Part shown: one piece after another, positions 33,597-42,600 of the stretch
How the letters are laid out: every line of letters starts with the position of its first letter
Numbering within the stretch: position 1 is the first letter of the stretch
Source of the DNA: Deltaproteobacteria bacterium
GTDB lineage: Bacteria > SAR324 > JACQKK01
Reading direction: 5' to 3'
Length of the DNA stretch: 64,000 bases
Assembly (NCBI GenBank): GCA_029858505.1
Contig: JAOUEW010000001.1
Coordinates: forward strand, 372,001 to 436,000
Program-made: the position numbers and the translations under genes
The notes under the pieces: model-generated
Told to the model about the DNA's origin: nothing
The model's database searches: none
Seen by the model: only the letters and a program-made list of their open reading frames with translations

Positions 33597-33701
33597 TTAA
33601 GTCCAGTTCAAAAGGGTGTCTCAAGCAAACGGGGTTGTCAAGGCGGTGGCTGGGGGGTAGGGTGGAAAGAAACCCGATTCCCTTTCATTCCGGATATTTC
33701 C

Positions 33702-34913
33702 ATGGATTTTTCTCCCCCCCCTTCCCGGCCTGGGGAAACCTCCCTCCAGGGTGTTCGGCCCTTGTCTTGGCGGCAGGGGCTGGCCGTGTTGGGGCTGGGG
33801 GGGCTGGCGTCGGCGGTGGCTTGGTGGACCGATGGCGACCTGAAGCTGGCGGCGGTGTGGTATGACCCGGCGGGGGAGCACCCTTGGCCGGTGGGAGACC
33901 AGCCGTTTTGGCATTTCTTGTATCGGTGGGGGGAGTTTCCGGCGGTGGGGCTGTTGGCCGGGGCGCTGCTGGTGTGGGGTTGGGCGGGGCGGGGTAAGGC
34001 AAGCAGGGGCGGGGCCAGTGCTTGGAAACGCAGGGGGGCGCTGCTGGTGGTGGTGGCCATGTTGGTCGGGCCCCTGCTGTTGGTAAACGGGGTGTTGAAG
34101 GAGCACTTTGGGCGGCCCCGCCCAAGGCAGGTGGATATATTCGGGGGCACCCGGCCATTTCAGCCGGTGGGGGTGCCCACCTTTCAGCGGGAGGAAAATA
34201 GTTTTCCCTCGGGTCATGCGGCGGCGGGGTTTTCCCTAATGCTGCCTTATTTCGCCCTGCGGCGGCGGCGGCCGGGCTGGGCGCGGTTCGGCCTGGGGGC
34301 AGGGCTTGTTTTGGGCAGCCTGGTGGGGGCTGCCCGGATGGTGCAGGGGGGGCATTTCTTCACAGACATTGTCTGGGCCGGGGTGGTGGTGTGGTTGACT
34401 GGCTGGGGGTTGGCCTTGCTGGAACAACGTTGGGAGCAACGTTGGGAACAACGCTGGGAAAAGGGTGGGGGAAAAAGGTCCGTGACGGCCCAGGTGGTGT
34501 TGGCCCGGGGAGCGGTTGGGGGGACAGCCACGCTATTGGCCCTGCTGGTGGTGGTGGGGTACCTGGTGAGATTTCCCTATGGGGCGCACCTGGAATGGTC
34601 CGCCCCCGCGGCAGACCGGGGCAAGGTGAACAAGATGACAGTGGAGCTGGCAGGATTTGGAGAACAGCAGGGAGGAGGTTCAGGGAATATGCTGAGGCGG
34701 GTGGCGGCCCCGGCAGGGAGCCGGTTGAAAATTATTTCCCGGGTAAACGGGCGGGGGCTGCCCCAGGCTTGGGCCGAAATGCGGGTGGAGCAGAAACCGG
34801 GAAAGTACACGGTTCGATTGGAAACGGCGGGGTTGTTTCGCCAAGACGTGGAAACGGATATTCTGATTCCCGAAGGACTGGATGTGACGGTCAATGTGTT
34901 GCCCGAACCCTAA
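33702..34913 (+). CDS. PAP2-family phosphatase with extra C-terminal domain
   Basis: 403 residues. Several membrane spans, and the three acid-phosphatase motifs: LKEHFGRPRPR (K-x6-R-P), NSFPSGHAA (P-S-G-H), and ARMVQGGHFFTD (S/A-R-x5-H-x3-D, the expected first serine being alanine). This active site faces the periplasm in PAP2 lipid phosphatases such as lipid A or undecaprenyl-pyrophosphate phosphatases. Residues 255-268 repeat EQRW three times. From 285 to the end a soluble beta-rich region follows a further membrane span. Which lipid is the substrate is unknown. The ATG at 33702 clears the tRNA. Confidence 0.83.
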   Translation: MDFSPPPSRPGETSLQGVRPLSWRQGLAVLGLGGLASAVAWWTDGDLKLAAVWYDPAGEHPWPVGDQPFWHFLYRWGEFPAVGLLAGALLVWGWAGRGKASRGGASAWKRRGALLVVVAMLVGPLLLVNGVLKEHFGRPRPRQVDIFGGTRPFQPVGVPTFQREENSFPSGHAAAGFSLMLPYFALRRRRPGWARFGLGAGLVLGSLVGAARMVQGGHFFTDIVWAGVVVWLTGWGLALLEQRWEQRWEQRWEKGGGKRSVTAQVVLARGAVGGTATLLALLVVVGYLVRFPYGAHLEWSAPAADRGKVNKMTVELAGFGEQQGGGSGNMLRRVAAPAGSRLKIISRVNGRGLPQAWAEMRVEQKPGKYTVRLETAGLFRQDVETDILIPEGLDVTVNVLPEP

Positions 34914-34925
34914 GCTCGATATTTC

Positions 34926-34980
34926 TGAGACCGATGCATAACCAGGGTTTTTGCCGTGACAAGGGGGAATGGGGGGTGAA
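34926..34980 (+). repeat. Dispersed GCCGTGA repeat, copy 3
   Basis: GAGACCGATGCATAACCAGG followed by GTTTTTGCCGTGACAAGGGG and a palindromic tail GGGGGGTGAAGCCCCCC just beyond (34970-34988). Matches copies at 10514 and, inverted, 18490. It occupies the short gap before the DUF350-like gene; nothing else is visible there. Confidence 0.6.
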
Positions 34981-35040
34981 GCCCCCCAATGGTCTTATAT
35001 CTAGCAAAGAGTTTTCAATTCAACTTATCTTGGGGTGCCC

Positions 35041-35955
35041 ATGAACTGGTTGGCGCTGATTAAATTTATGGTGTATGGCGGGCTGGCCGTGGGGGCCATG
35101 CTGGTGTGGTGGGTGTTTTACACCCGGATGCTGACCCGGGGATTCTCGGCCCGGGATGCGGTGTTTGGCCAGAACCCCAAACCCGCGGTGGCCCTGGACC
35201 TGATGGGTGGGGTGGTGGCCATGGGAATTCTCATCCGCTCCGCTTTGGTGCGCCCGCCGTTGGAGACCTTTGTCCAAAACATGGAGGCGGCCCTGGTGAC
35301 CCTGGCGATCACCATTGTGCTGCTGGGGGTGCTGCGCTGGGTGGTGAATGGCGTGCTGTGGGTGTGGTTCCGGGGGAAAACCGATATCCATGGGGATCCG
35401 GTGACGGTGAACAACGAGTTGTTTCTGCACAACAACCTGGCCGCGGGGTTGTTTTCGGCCACGGTGTATTTGGTGCTGGCGGCGGGGTTGATTCAAGAAG
35501 ACATGTTGAATTTGGCAGGGTACCGCCAGGAAGGCACGTTCAATATTTTGGGGGTGTGGGCCCTGGGGGCGGCCACCATTTTCTTTCACTCGCTGTTGTA
35601 TTTGGGATTCAGCCGGGAGAAAAGTATTTTGTACCAGGGGTTCCACCACAACAATCCCGCCGCCGCGTTGTCGCTGATGGGCCTGATGTCGGGGATGTTA
35701 TTGCTGAACCACATGATTACCCGCACGTTCATGCCCGGCCAACACATGTTCAATCAGCCAGAGTTGTGGGCCTATTTGGGCACGGCCATGGTGCTGGTGC
35801 TGGTGGTGAAAACCCTGGCGCGGGTGGTGTTCTGGTTTACCCTGGGGCTAGACGTGCGCAAGGAATTGGTCGCGCGCCAGAACGCCGCCTGGGGGCTGAT
35901 TGACGGGGGGTTGATTCTTTCTCTGTTTATTATTCTGGTGGGGCTGTTGGCCTAA
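35041..35955 (+). CDS. DUF350-like integral membrane protein
   Basis: 304 residues with about eight hydrophobic segments arranged as two similar halves (first: NPKPAVALDLMGGVVAMGIL; second: NPAAALSLMGLMSGMLLLNH), as in DUF350 proteins, which have an internal duplication. The A-x-A-L-x-L-M-G repeat at the start of each pair of spans is a clear sign. Start ATG 35041 is preferred over a GTG two codons upstream. Function unknown; DUF350 proteins are linked to the inner membrane. Confidence 0.65.
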   Translation: MNWLALIKFMVYGGLAVGAMLVWWVFYTRMLTRGFSARDAVFGQNPKPAVALDLMGGVVAMGILIRSALVRPPLETFVQNMEAALVTLAITIVLLGVLRWVVNGVLWVWFRGKTDIHGDPVTVNNELFLHNNLAAGLFSATVYLVLAAGLIQEDMLNLAGYRQEGTFNILGVWALGAATIFFHSLLYLGFSREKSILYQGFHHNNPAAALSLMGLMSGMLLLNHMITRTFMPGQHMFNQPELWAYLGTAMVLVLVVKTLARVVFWFTLGLDVRKELVARQNAAWGLIDGGLILSLFIILVGLLA

Positions 35956-36044
35956 GGGGGTTGCTTTGACCCGTTTCTCCTCCGCTGGTAGAATAGCCCC
36001 CAACCCCATTGTTTCTCTTGTTCATCTTTTTTCCTCCGCGCGCC

Positions 36045-37103
36045 ATGACTCCATCGGCTTCTCCGAAGTATCCTCCGTCTTCCATGGACCAGGCCCAGCA
36101 CAGCTCGGTGACCCCGCGGCACGACTGGACCGAGCAGGACGTGGCCGACATTTACCATCAGCCCCTGTTGGATTTGGTGTATCAAGCGGCGGCGGTGCAC
36201 AGGGCGGTGTTTCCCGCGGGGGAATTGCAAATGTGCGCTCTGCTGAGCGTGAAGACCGGCAAGTGTTCAGAGGATTGCGGCTACTGCGCCCAGTCGGCCC
36301 ACCACCACGCGGCCATCGAGCCGGAAAGCCTGAAGGCGGTGGACGAGGTGCTGGCGCGGGCGGGGCAGGCCAAGGCCCAGGGGGCCACCCGGTTTTGCAT
36401 GGCGGCGGCTTGGCGGGGACCCCGTGACCCTGCCGCCTTCGAGTCGGTGTTGGACATGGTGCGGGGCATTCGGGCTCTGGGCATGGAGGCCTGTGCCTCT
36501 TTGGGAGAATTGAGCGAGGGCCAAGCCGAGCGGCTGGCGGAGGCGGGCTTGAATGCCTACAACCACAACCTAGACACCGGCCCGGCGTTTTACCCCCAGG
36601 TGACCCACACCCATACCTTCGACCAACGCTTGGCCACCATCCGCCGAGCCGCTGGGGCTGGCATTGGGGTGTGCGCGGGGGGAATCATCGGGCTGGGCGA
36701 AAGCCCCCAAGACCGGGTGGCTTTGCTGCACATCCTGGCCACCCTGCGCCCCCACCCGGAAAGCGTTCCGGTGAACGCGCTGGTGCCGGTGGAGGGCACC
36801 CCTTTGGCCGGGCGCCCGCCGGTGGACCCCATGGATTTGGTGCGGGTGATCGCTACGGCCCGGTTGCTGATGCCTGCCACCAACGTGCGGCTGAGCGCCG
36901 GGCGGTTGACCCTGAGCCCAGAGGCCCAGGCCCTGGCCTTTTTGGCGGGGGCCAATTCCATTTTTACGGGGGAAAAGCTGCTCACCACCCCCAACACTGG
37001 CTGGAACACCGACCGGTCGCTCATGGAGCGGCTGGGTCTTTCTCCCCGCCCCGCAAGGTATTCCTCTCCCACCCATGCCTCTTCCATTCCAGCGGGAACT
37101 TGA
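36045..37103 (+). CDS. bioB: Biotin synthase
   Basis: 352 residues. Radical-SAM enzyme that inserts sulfur into dethiobiotin. The CxxxCxxC cluster is C74, C78 and C81 (GKCSEDCGYCAQ), with the second motif VNALVPVEGTPL and NVRLSAGR near the end carrying the [2Fe-2S]-binding region arginine. All conserved blocks are present. ATG 36045 is the first in frame; ATG 36084 (MDQAQHSS) is possible. It overlaps bioF by 29 bases, so bioB-bioF-bioD form one operon. bioA and bioC are not in the window. Confidence 0.95.
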   Translation: MTPSASPKYPPSSMDQAQHSSVTPRHDWTEQDVADIYHQPLLDLVYQAAAVHRAVFPAGELQMCALLSVKTGKCSEDCGYCAQSAHHHAAIEPESLKAVDEVLARAGQAKAQGATRFCMAAAWRGPRDPAAFESVLDMVRGIRALGMEACASLGELSEGQAERLAEAGLNAYNHNLDTGPAFYPQVTHTHTFDQRLATIRRAAGAGIGVCAGGIIGLGESPQDRVALLHILATLRPHPESVPVNALVPVEGTPLAGRPPVDPMDLVRVIATARLLMPATNVRLSAGRLTLSPEAQALAFLAGANSIFTGEKLLTTPNTGWNTDRSLMERLGLSPRPARYSSPTHASSIPAGT

Positions 37104-38265
37104 CCGGCTGGCCGGTTTGGGCCGAACCAGAGCCCTGCTGCCGGCCGCCGGGCTGGATTTTTCCTCCAACGATTATTTGGGGCTGGCCGCGCACCCCGCC
37201 CTGGGGCAAGCTGTGGCCCAGGCTTTGGCGGAGGGACTCCCCGTGGGGTCTGGGGGTTCCCGGCTGCTGCGGGGGAACCACCCAGCCCACCAGGCCCTGG
37301 AGACCCAGGCCGCGGCATTCTTTGGAACGGAGGCGGCCCTCTATTTCAATTCTGGGTTCGACGCCAACCTGGCGCTGTTTTCCACCCTGCCCAGCCGCCA
37401 CGATCACGTCATCCACGACCAATTCATCCACGCCAGCGTGAAGGAGGGGGTGCGGGCTTCCTTGGCCCGGCGGAAGGCCGTGCCCCACAACAATGTCTCG
37501 GCCTTTGCCCAGGCCGTGGAACAGGCCCGGCGGAAGGGGGCCCAACAAGTGTTTGTGGCGGTGGAAAGCCTGTACAGCATGGACGGCGACCGGGCGCCTT
37601 TGGCCGATTTGGTCAACCTGGCCCGAGATCAAGACGCCGTGCTGGTGGTGGACGAAGCCCATGCCACCGGGGTGTATGGCCCAGGGGGGCGGGGGCTGGC
37701 CCACGAGCTGGACCATGGCCTGGGCCATGGCCTGGATCCCGAACGGATCATTTGCTTGCACACCTGCGGAAAAGCCCTGGGGGTGAGCGGCGGGCTGGTC
37801 ACCGGCTCGCGGGCGATGGTTGACACCCTGGTGAATGGCGCCCGGAGTTTTCTGTTCACCACCGCGGCTTCCCCCCTGATGGCCCGGGCGGTGAGTTGTG
37901 CGCTGGAATTGTCTGCCCAGGCCGATGAGGCCAGGGCCCGGCTGGCCCGGCTGACGGCCCTGGGCCGCGCCCGACTGGAGGGGTTGACCCGCTGGCGGCT
38001 GTTGCCGGGAGACACGCATATTCTGCCGGTGGTGGTGGGAACGGACAGCGCCGCGGTCTGGGCGGCGGAACGACTGCGGACAGGCGGGTTTGACGTGCGG
38101 GCCATTCGGCCGCCCACCGTGCCGGAGGGAACCGCCCGGCTGCGAGTATCTTTGAACACCCAGCGAACCCCGGAGGAGGTGGAGGCCTTGGCCCGGAGGA
38201 TTTTGGCGCTGGAGGAAGAATGGGCCCAGGACGCCGGGCGGAATCGAAACGGAGAACACCTGTGA
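37075..38265 (+). CDS. bioF: 8-amino-7-oxononanoate synthase
   Basis: 396 residues. PLP enzyme that condenses pimeloyl-ACP (or -CoA) with alanine in biotin synthesis. PLP ligands: VVDEAHATG (D193, H196) and the Schiff-base lysine K233 in HTCGKALGVSGG. FSSNDYLGLAAHP near residue 30 is the family's start. The extra ELDHGLGHGLDPE loop near 215 is a small tandem-like insertion. It starts inside bioB and its stop overlaps the bioD start (GTGA), pointing to coupled translation. Confidence 0.93.
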   Translation: MPLPFQRELDRLAGLGRTRALLPAAGLDFSSNDYLGLAAHPALGQAVAQALAEGLPVGSGGSRLLRGNHPAHQALETQAAAFFGTEAALYFNSGFDANLALFSTLPSRHDHVIHDQFIHASVKEGVRASLARRKAVPHNNVSAFAQAVEQARRKGAQQVFVAVESLYSMDGDRAPLADLVNLARDQDAVLVVDEAHATGVYGPGGRGLAHELDHGLGHGLDPERIICLHTCGKALGVSGGLVTGSRAMVDTLVNGARSFLFTTAASPLMARAVSCALELSAQADEARARLARLTALGRARLEGLTRWRLLPGDTHILPVVVGTDSAAVWAAERLRTGGFDVRAIRPPTVPEGTARLRVSLNTQRTPEEVEALARRILALEEEWAQDAGRNRNGEHL

Positions 38266-38936
38266 GCGAAAACCGGCTGGTGATCACGGGCACCGACACG
38301 GGGGTGGGCAAAACCGTGGTGGCGGCCATGCTGGTGGCGGCCCTGCGGGCGGCCTATTGGAAACCCATTCAGGCGGGCCTTGAGGAGGGCGAGACCGACA
38401 GCCAGCGGGTGGCCCGGCTGGCCGGGGTGGGCCCAGAGCGAATGTTGCCGGAGGACACCCTGTTGGCCCACCCCCTGTCGCCCCACCGGGCGGCGGAGCT
38501 GGAGGGCCTGTCGCTGGATGTGGAGCGGCTGGCGGCGGGGCCGCCAGAGACCGGGCGGCTGGTGGTGGTGGAAGGGGCGGGGGGCGTGCTGGTGCCCCTC
38601 ACCCGGCAGGTGTTACAGGCGGACCTGTTTGCCCGCTGGGGGTACCCGGTGGTGGTGTGCGCCCGCACCACCCTGGGAACCCTGAACCATACCCTGCTGA
38701 CCTTAGAGGCCCTGCGGGTGCGGGGGGTGGAGGTGCGGGGGGTGGTGTTTGTGGGGGAGGAAAACCCAGACAACCAGCGCACCATTCAAGAACTGGGGCG
38801 GGTGAAAGAACTGGGGCGGCTGCCCTGGCTGCCCAGGCTAGACGCCGCCAGCCTGGGGCAGGCCTTTCAGCAGAACTTCCGCCGGGAGGACTTTTTGTCA
38901 GGCGTTTTGCCGATAGGCCGTCAACAGGGATTCTAG
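38262..38936 (+). CDS. bioD: Dethiobiotin synthetase
   Basis: About 224 residues. ATP-dependent carboxylation and ring closure of 7,8-diaminononanoate. Walker A TDTGVGKT at 11-18 (K17) and VVVEGAGGVLVPL near 100 are the conserved motifs. GTG 38262 overlaps the bioF stop and has GGAG 7 bases upstream, which decides the start over an upstream frame. Its end overlaps the end of the HPt gene on the opposite strand by 39 bases, so the two operons converge tail to tail. Confidence 0.93.
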   Translation: MSENRLVITGTDTGVGKTVVAAMLVAALRAAYWKPIQAGLEEGETDSQRVARLAGVGPERMLPEDTLLAHPLSPHRAAELEGLSLDVERLAAGPPETGRLVVVEGAGGVLVPLTRQVLQADLFARWGYPVVVCARTTLGTLNHTLLTLEALRVRGVEVRGVVFVGEENPDNQRTIQELGRVKELGRLPWLPRLDAASLGQAFQQNFRREDFLSGVLPIGRQQGF

Positions 38937-39242
38937 ATGCTCGGCCAGCCGGGCGGTTTGGCTGGGGGTAATGAGCGGAATTTGGGGGGGCAGGCCCCGC
39001 AGGAATACTTCGAGGTCGCCAGCCCGCTGGCTGAGTTCTTTGCACCCATAAATGGCCCCGCTGCCCGACAACTTGTGAGCGAGCTGCAACAGCCCGCTGA
39101 GGTCATCGGCGGAACCCCCACCCTGGATGAGCCGCCCCCCCAGTTCTTCCATCTGATGAATTTTTTCCTCCAGTCGTTCCAGGTACCCTTTGCGCAGCAT
39201 TTGGAACTGTTCTTGAACGGCCGCTTCGGTGGGGTTAGCCAT
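38898..39242 (-). CDS. HPt (histidine phosphotransfer) protein
   Basis: 114 residues, four-helix layout. The phospho-accepting histidine is H56 in LLQLAHKLSGSGAIYGCKEL, matching the HPt consensus (H-x-L-x-G-S/A). It would relay phosphate from the receivers of the neighbouring hybrid kinase to a response regulator. ATG 39242 lies inside the response-regulator end, with GGAGAGG about 6 bases ahead, so expression is coupled. It converges with bioD. Confidence 0.85.
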   Translation of the reverse strand: MANPTEAAVQEQFQMLRKGYLERLEEKIHQMEELGGRLIQGGGSADDLSGLLQLAHKLSGSGAIYGCKELSQRAGDLEVFLRGLPPQIPLITPSQTARLAEHLESLLTAYRQNA

Positions 39243-39621
39243 GGGCGCCTCTCCAAATGTCTCCAACGGTTTGGGACAGGGTCATGGGGTCAAAGGGTTT
39301 GGGAATGATTCCCACCGCCCCCAGGCTGCGGTAATGAGAAACATCGGCAGGCTGCACCTTGGCCGTCATGAAGATCACCGGAATGGACGAGGTGGCGGGG
39401 TTTTCCCGCAGGGCTTTCAGGGTGTGCGGGCCGTCCATCCCCGGCATCATCACATCCAGCAAAATCAGGTCCGGCAGAAACCCCGGAATGGTGTTCAGGG
39501 CCTCCTCTCCGCCGCTGCACACCCGCAGGGTAAACCCCCCCAGCTGCTCCAAAGAAATGCGGGCCACGGTTTGAATATCGGGCTCGTCTTCAACCAGCAT
39601 GATTTTTTTTAACTCCGGCAT
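39235..39621 (-). CDS. Single-domain response regulator (CheY-like receiver)
   Basis: 128 residues, receiver domain only. Acidic pocket E11-D12 (MLVEDEPD), phospho-acceptor D56 in [14 protein letters not shown]86 and K108 (IIPKPFDP). Without an output domain it acts as a phosphate relay or by protein contact. It lies between the hybrid kinase and the HPt gene, all on one strand, and overlaps the HPt start, so they form a signalling unit. No DNA-binding part is present. Confidence 0.92.
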   Translation of the reverse strand: MPELKKIMLVEDEPDIQTVARISLEQLGGFTLRVCSGGEEALNTIPGFLPDLILLDVMMPGMDGPHTLKALRENPATSSIPVIFMTAKVQPADVSHYRSLGAVGIIPKPFDPMTLSQTVGDIWRGAHG

Positions 39622-39634
39622 GGGTTGTCTCCTT

Positions 39635-42600
39635 TCATCCGTTAAGGGTGCTGGCGTGGAGGGGGGCCTCTGGCAGGCTGGCCTGGGTTTTGCGCAACAA
39701 GTTGTTCACCACCTGCTTCAGCTTACCAGGATCGCTTTCGTATTTCATGAACACCGAAGATACCCGTTCTTCCGCGCCCTGGGGCAGGTGAAACGCGGAA
39801 AGCACCACCACTGGCAGTTTGTGCTTTTGGGTGGCGGGCAGGTGGGCAGTTAAATCCAGTCCATCGCCGTCGGGCAGCTGCTGGTCCACAATCATCAAAT
39901 CCACCGTGCGGGTTTCTAAAATGGCCCGGGCGGCGGCCAGGGTTTTGGCTTGCAGCACCTCGGCGGAATTTCCAAAGGTGGCCGCCACGAAATCCAGCAC
40001 GTCTTTGTCGTCTTCCACGTGCAATATAACGGGGCGGTGGGGGCCCACGGCCCACCCGGTTTTGCTCAGGGCCTGCACCAGCCGGTCGGGCGAAAAGGGT
40101 TTGTCGACCATGTCCACCACCGAGGCCAGCCCGCCGGAAATTTTTCTCACCCCGCTGTCGATGTAGGCGCTGAGGACCACCACCGGCAGGTGGCGGGTGC
40201 GGGTGTCTTGCTGAATTTCGTGGATAAGCTGCAGGCCGTTTTCTCCTGGCAGAGACAAGTCCATCAGCACCCCTTGAAAGTGATAGCGGGCCAGCAGGTT
40301 TTTGGCTTCCTCGGCAGAGGTGGCCACCATGGCCTTGAACCCCAGTCCGTTCAAAATTTCGGTGACTTGGCGGATGTCATCGGCGTTGTCTTCCACCACC
40401 AGCACCTGGTCGTGGTCGGGGTTTTCCTCGGTGTGGGCCAGTTCCAGGGGTTGATACACCGGCAGCTCAAAGTGAAACACCGTTCCGCCCTGGGGGCCGG
40501 AGGAAAACCCGATGACCCCCCCATGGCGTTCCACAATGGCCCGGCAGATGGAAAGCCCCAGACCCGTGCCCCCCTTTTTGCGGGTGTCAGAGGAATCGGC
40601 CTGGGCGAACTTGCTGAACACCCGGGGCTGGAATTCTTTGGGAATGCCGGCACCGTGGTCTTCCACCTCCACCCGGATTTTCTTGCCCTTCACCAGTTGG
40701 CGCACCACCACCCGTTCCCCCCGGGGAGAAAACTTAACGGCGTTGGAGATGAGGTTGGACAGCACCTGAATCATCCGGTCCGGGTCGGCCATGACCCAGG
40801 TTTCGTTCTCGGCTATTTCTTTTTCCAGGATCACGCCGTACTCGCGGGCGTAGCCTTGGTTGCTTTCCACCGCCTGAACCAGGACCTGGTGCAGGTCCAG
40901 GGGGCGGTGGTTGAACACCAAGTTGCCCGATTCAATTTTTTCAATGTCGAGGATGTCGTTGATCAGCCGCACCAGCCGTTCGCTGTTGTTGTAGGCAATG
41001 TTCAGCATGGCCAGGGTTTGTTCCGGCAGTTTTCCGGTGACCCCCCCGGTGATTAGCCCCAGGGAACCCCGGATGGAAGTGAGGGGGGTGCGCAGTTCGT
41101 GGGAGACCGTGGCGATGAACTCGCTTTTCATCCGCTCGATTTTTTTCCGCTCGGTAATCTCTACCCACACGGTGATGACCCCCCCCTTCCGGCCGCGGGC
41201 CTCCAGGGCGGGAGACACCCGCACCTCGAAGATGTTATCGCCCAGGTCCACCTCCACCGTTTCGCTTTCCAGGTCTCGGGCCTGGTTCAGGGCCCGGTCC
41301 AGCATGGGCTGCCCAGAGAAAACTTCGTGGAAGGATTTGCCTTCCATCTCTTGGGGGTTGAACCCCAGCTCTTTGGCGGCCCGGCCCCGCACCAGGGTAA
41401 TCTGGTTGTTGCCGTTCACCGCCACCAGCATGATGGGGGCGCTGGTGACCACCGTGGCCAGTTGGGCCATGCTTTGTTCCAACTGGGCGCCGATCCGTTC
41501 CCGGTCCAGGGCGGTGGCCAGCATGCGGGCCATGGATTCGGCAAAGTGGAGATCTTCCCGGGAGAACTCCCGGGGTTGGCTGGTGTAAACCCCCAGCAGA
41601 CCCATGGGGCGGGTTTTCCCCGGCAAGATGACGCACAGCCCCCCTTGAATCCGGGCGCGGGTCATGTGGGCGGGCAGGGCGGTCTTCCCCTCCAGGGGGA
41701 TGGGGGTGGGGTTGTTGGCCGCAAAGGAGGGAAATGAGCGGGAGATGTCCTCTGGTTTCAGGGGGGGCAGATGTTCCAAGGGCCAGCCCATGGCGGCCGT
41801 GGGGGTCAAATGCCCGGTTTTGGGGTCGGCCAAAAACACATGGCCGAAATTCATGTCCAGGGTGTAGCCCAAAACGGACAGGCCGTGTTCCAGCAGCCGC
41901 TGGGAGGGCATGCCCTCCATGACCTTTTCCAAAATTTCCTTCAGGGCCGACTGCTGAACGGCCCGGGTGGTCAATTCGTTCTGAATGGCTTTCAGGTCGG
42001 TGATGTCTTGAACAGTGCCCACCATCCGCAGGGGGGTGCCCGCCGCGTCGCGGGAAACCTCGCCGGTTTCCAGCACGGTGCGAATCTCGCCGCTGGGGCG
42101 GACCACCCGGTGTTCCACCCGGTAGGGGATGTCTTTTTCGACCGCGTTGCCCACCCCCTGGGTCACCTTCTCCCGGTCATCGGGGTGGATGGCCTCTAAA
42201 AAAGCCGGATAGGTGGCGGGGAAGGCTTGGGGTTCATGGCCGAAGATGCGGAACACCTCATCGGTCCAGGTCAGGCCCCCGCTGGGGATATCCCACTCCC
42301 AAGAGCCCATGTGGCCAATGGCCTGGGCCTTGGCCAGGGAGTTTTTGGCCGCCCGCAGCTGGGCTTCCACCGTGGTGATCTCCGACAAGTCTCGCAGCAC
42401 CCCGGCGAAACGCACCCCCGGTTCAGAGTCTTTCAGGTCGGAGATATTCAGGTGCAGGGGAAATTCGGAACCGTCTTTGCGGCGGCCAGTCACTTCTCGC
42501 CCGATGCCGATGACGCGGGCCGGGGCCCCGGCCAAGTAGCGCCGCAGGTATTCATCGTGTTTGCGGGCGTGTTCTTCCGGCATCAGCAGGGTCACGTTTT

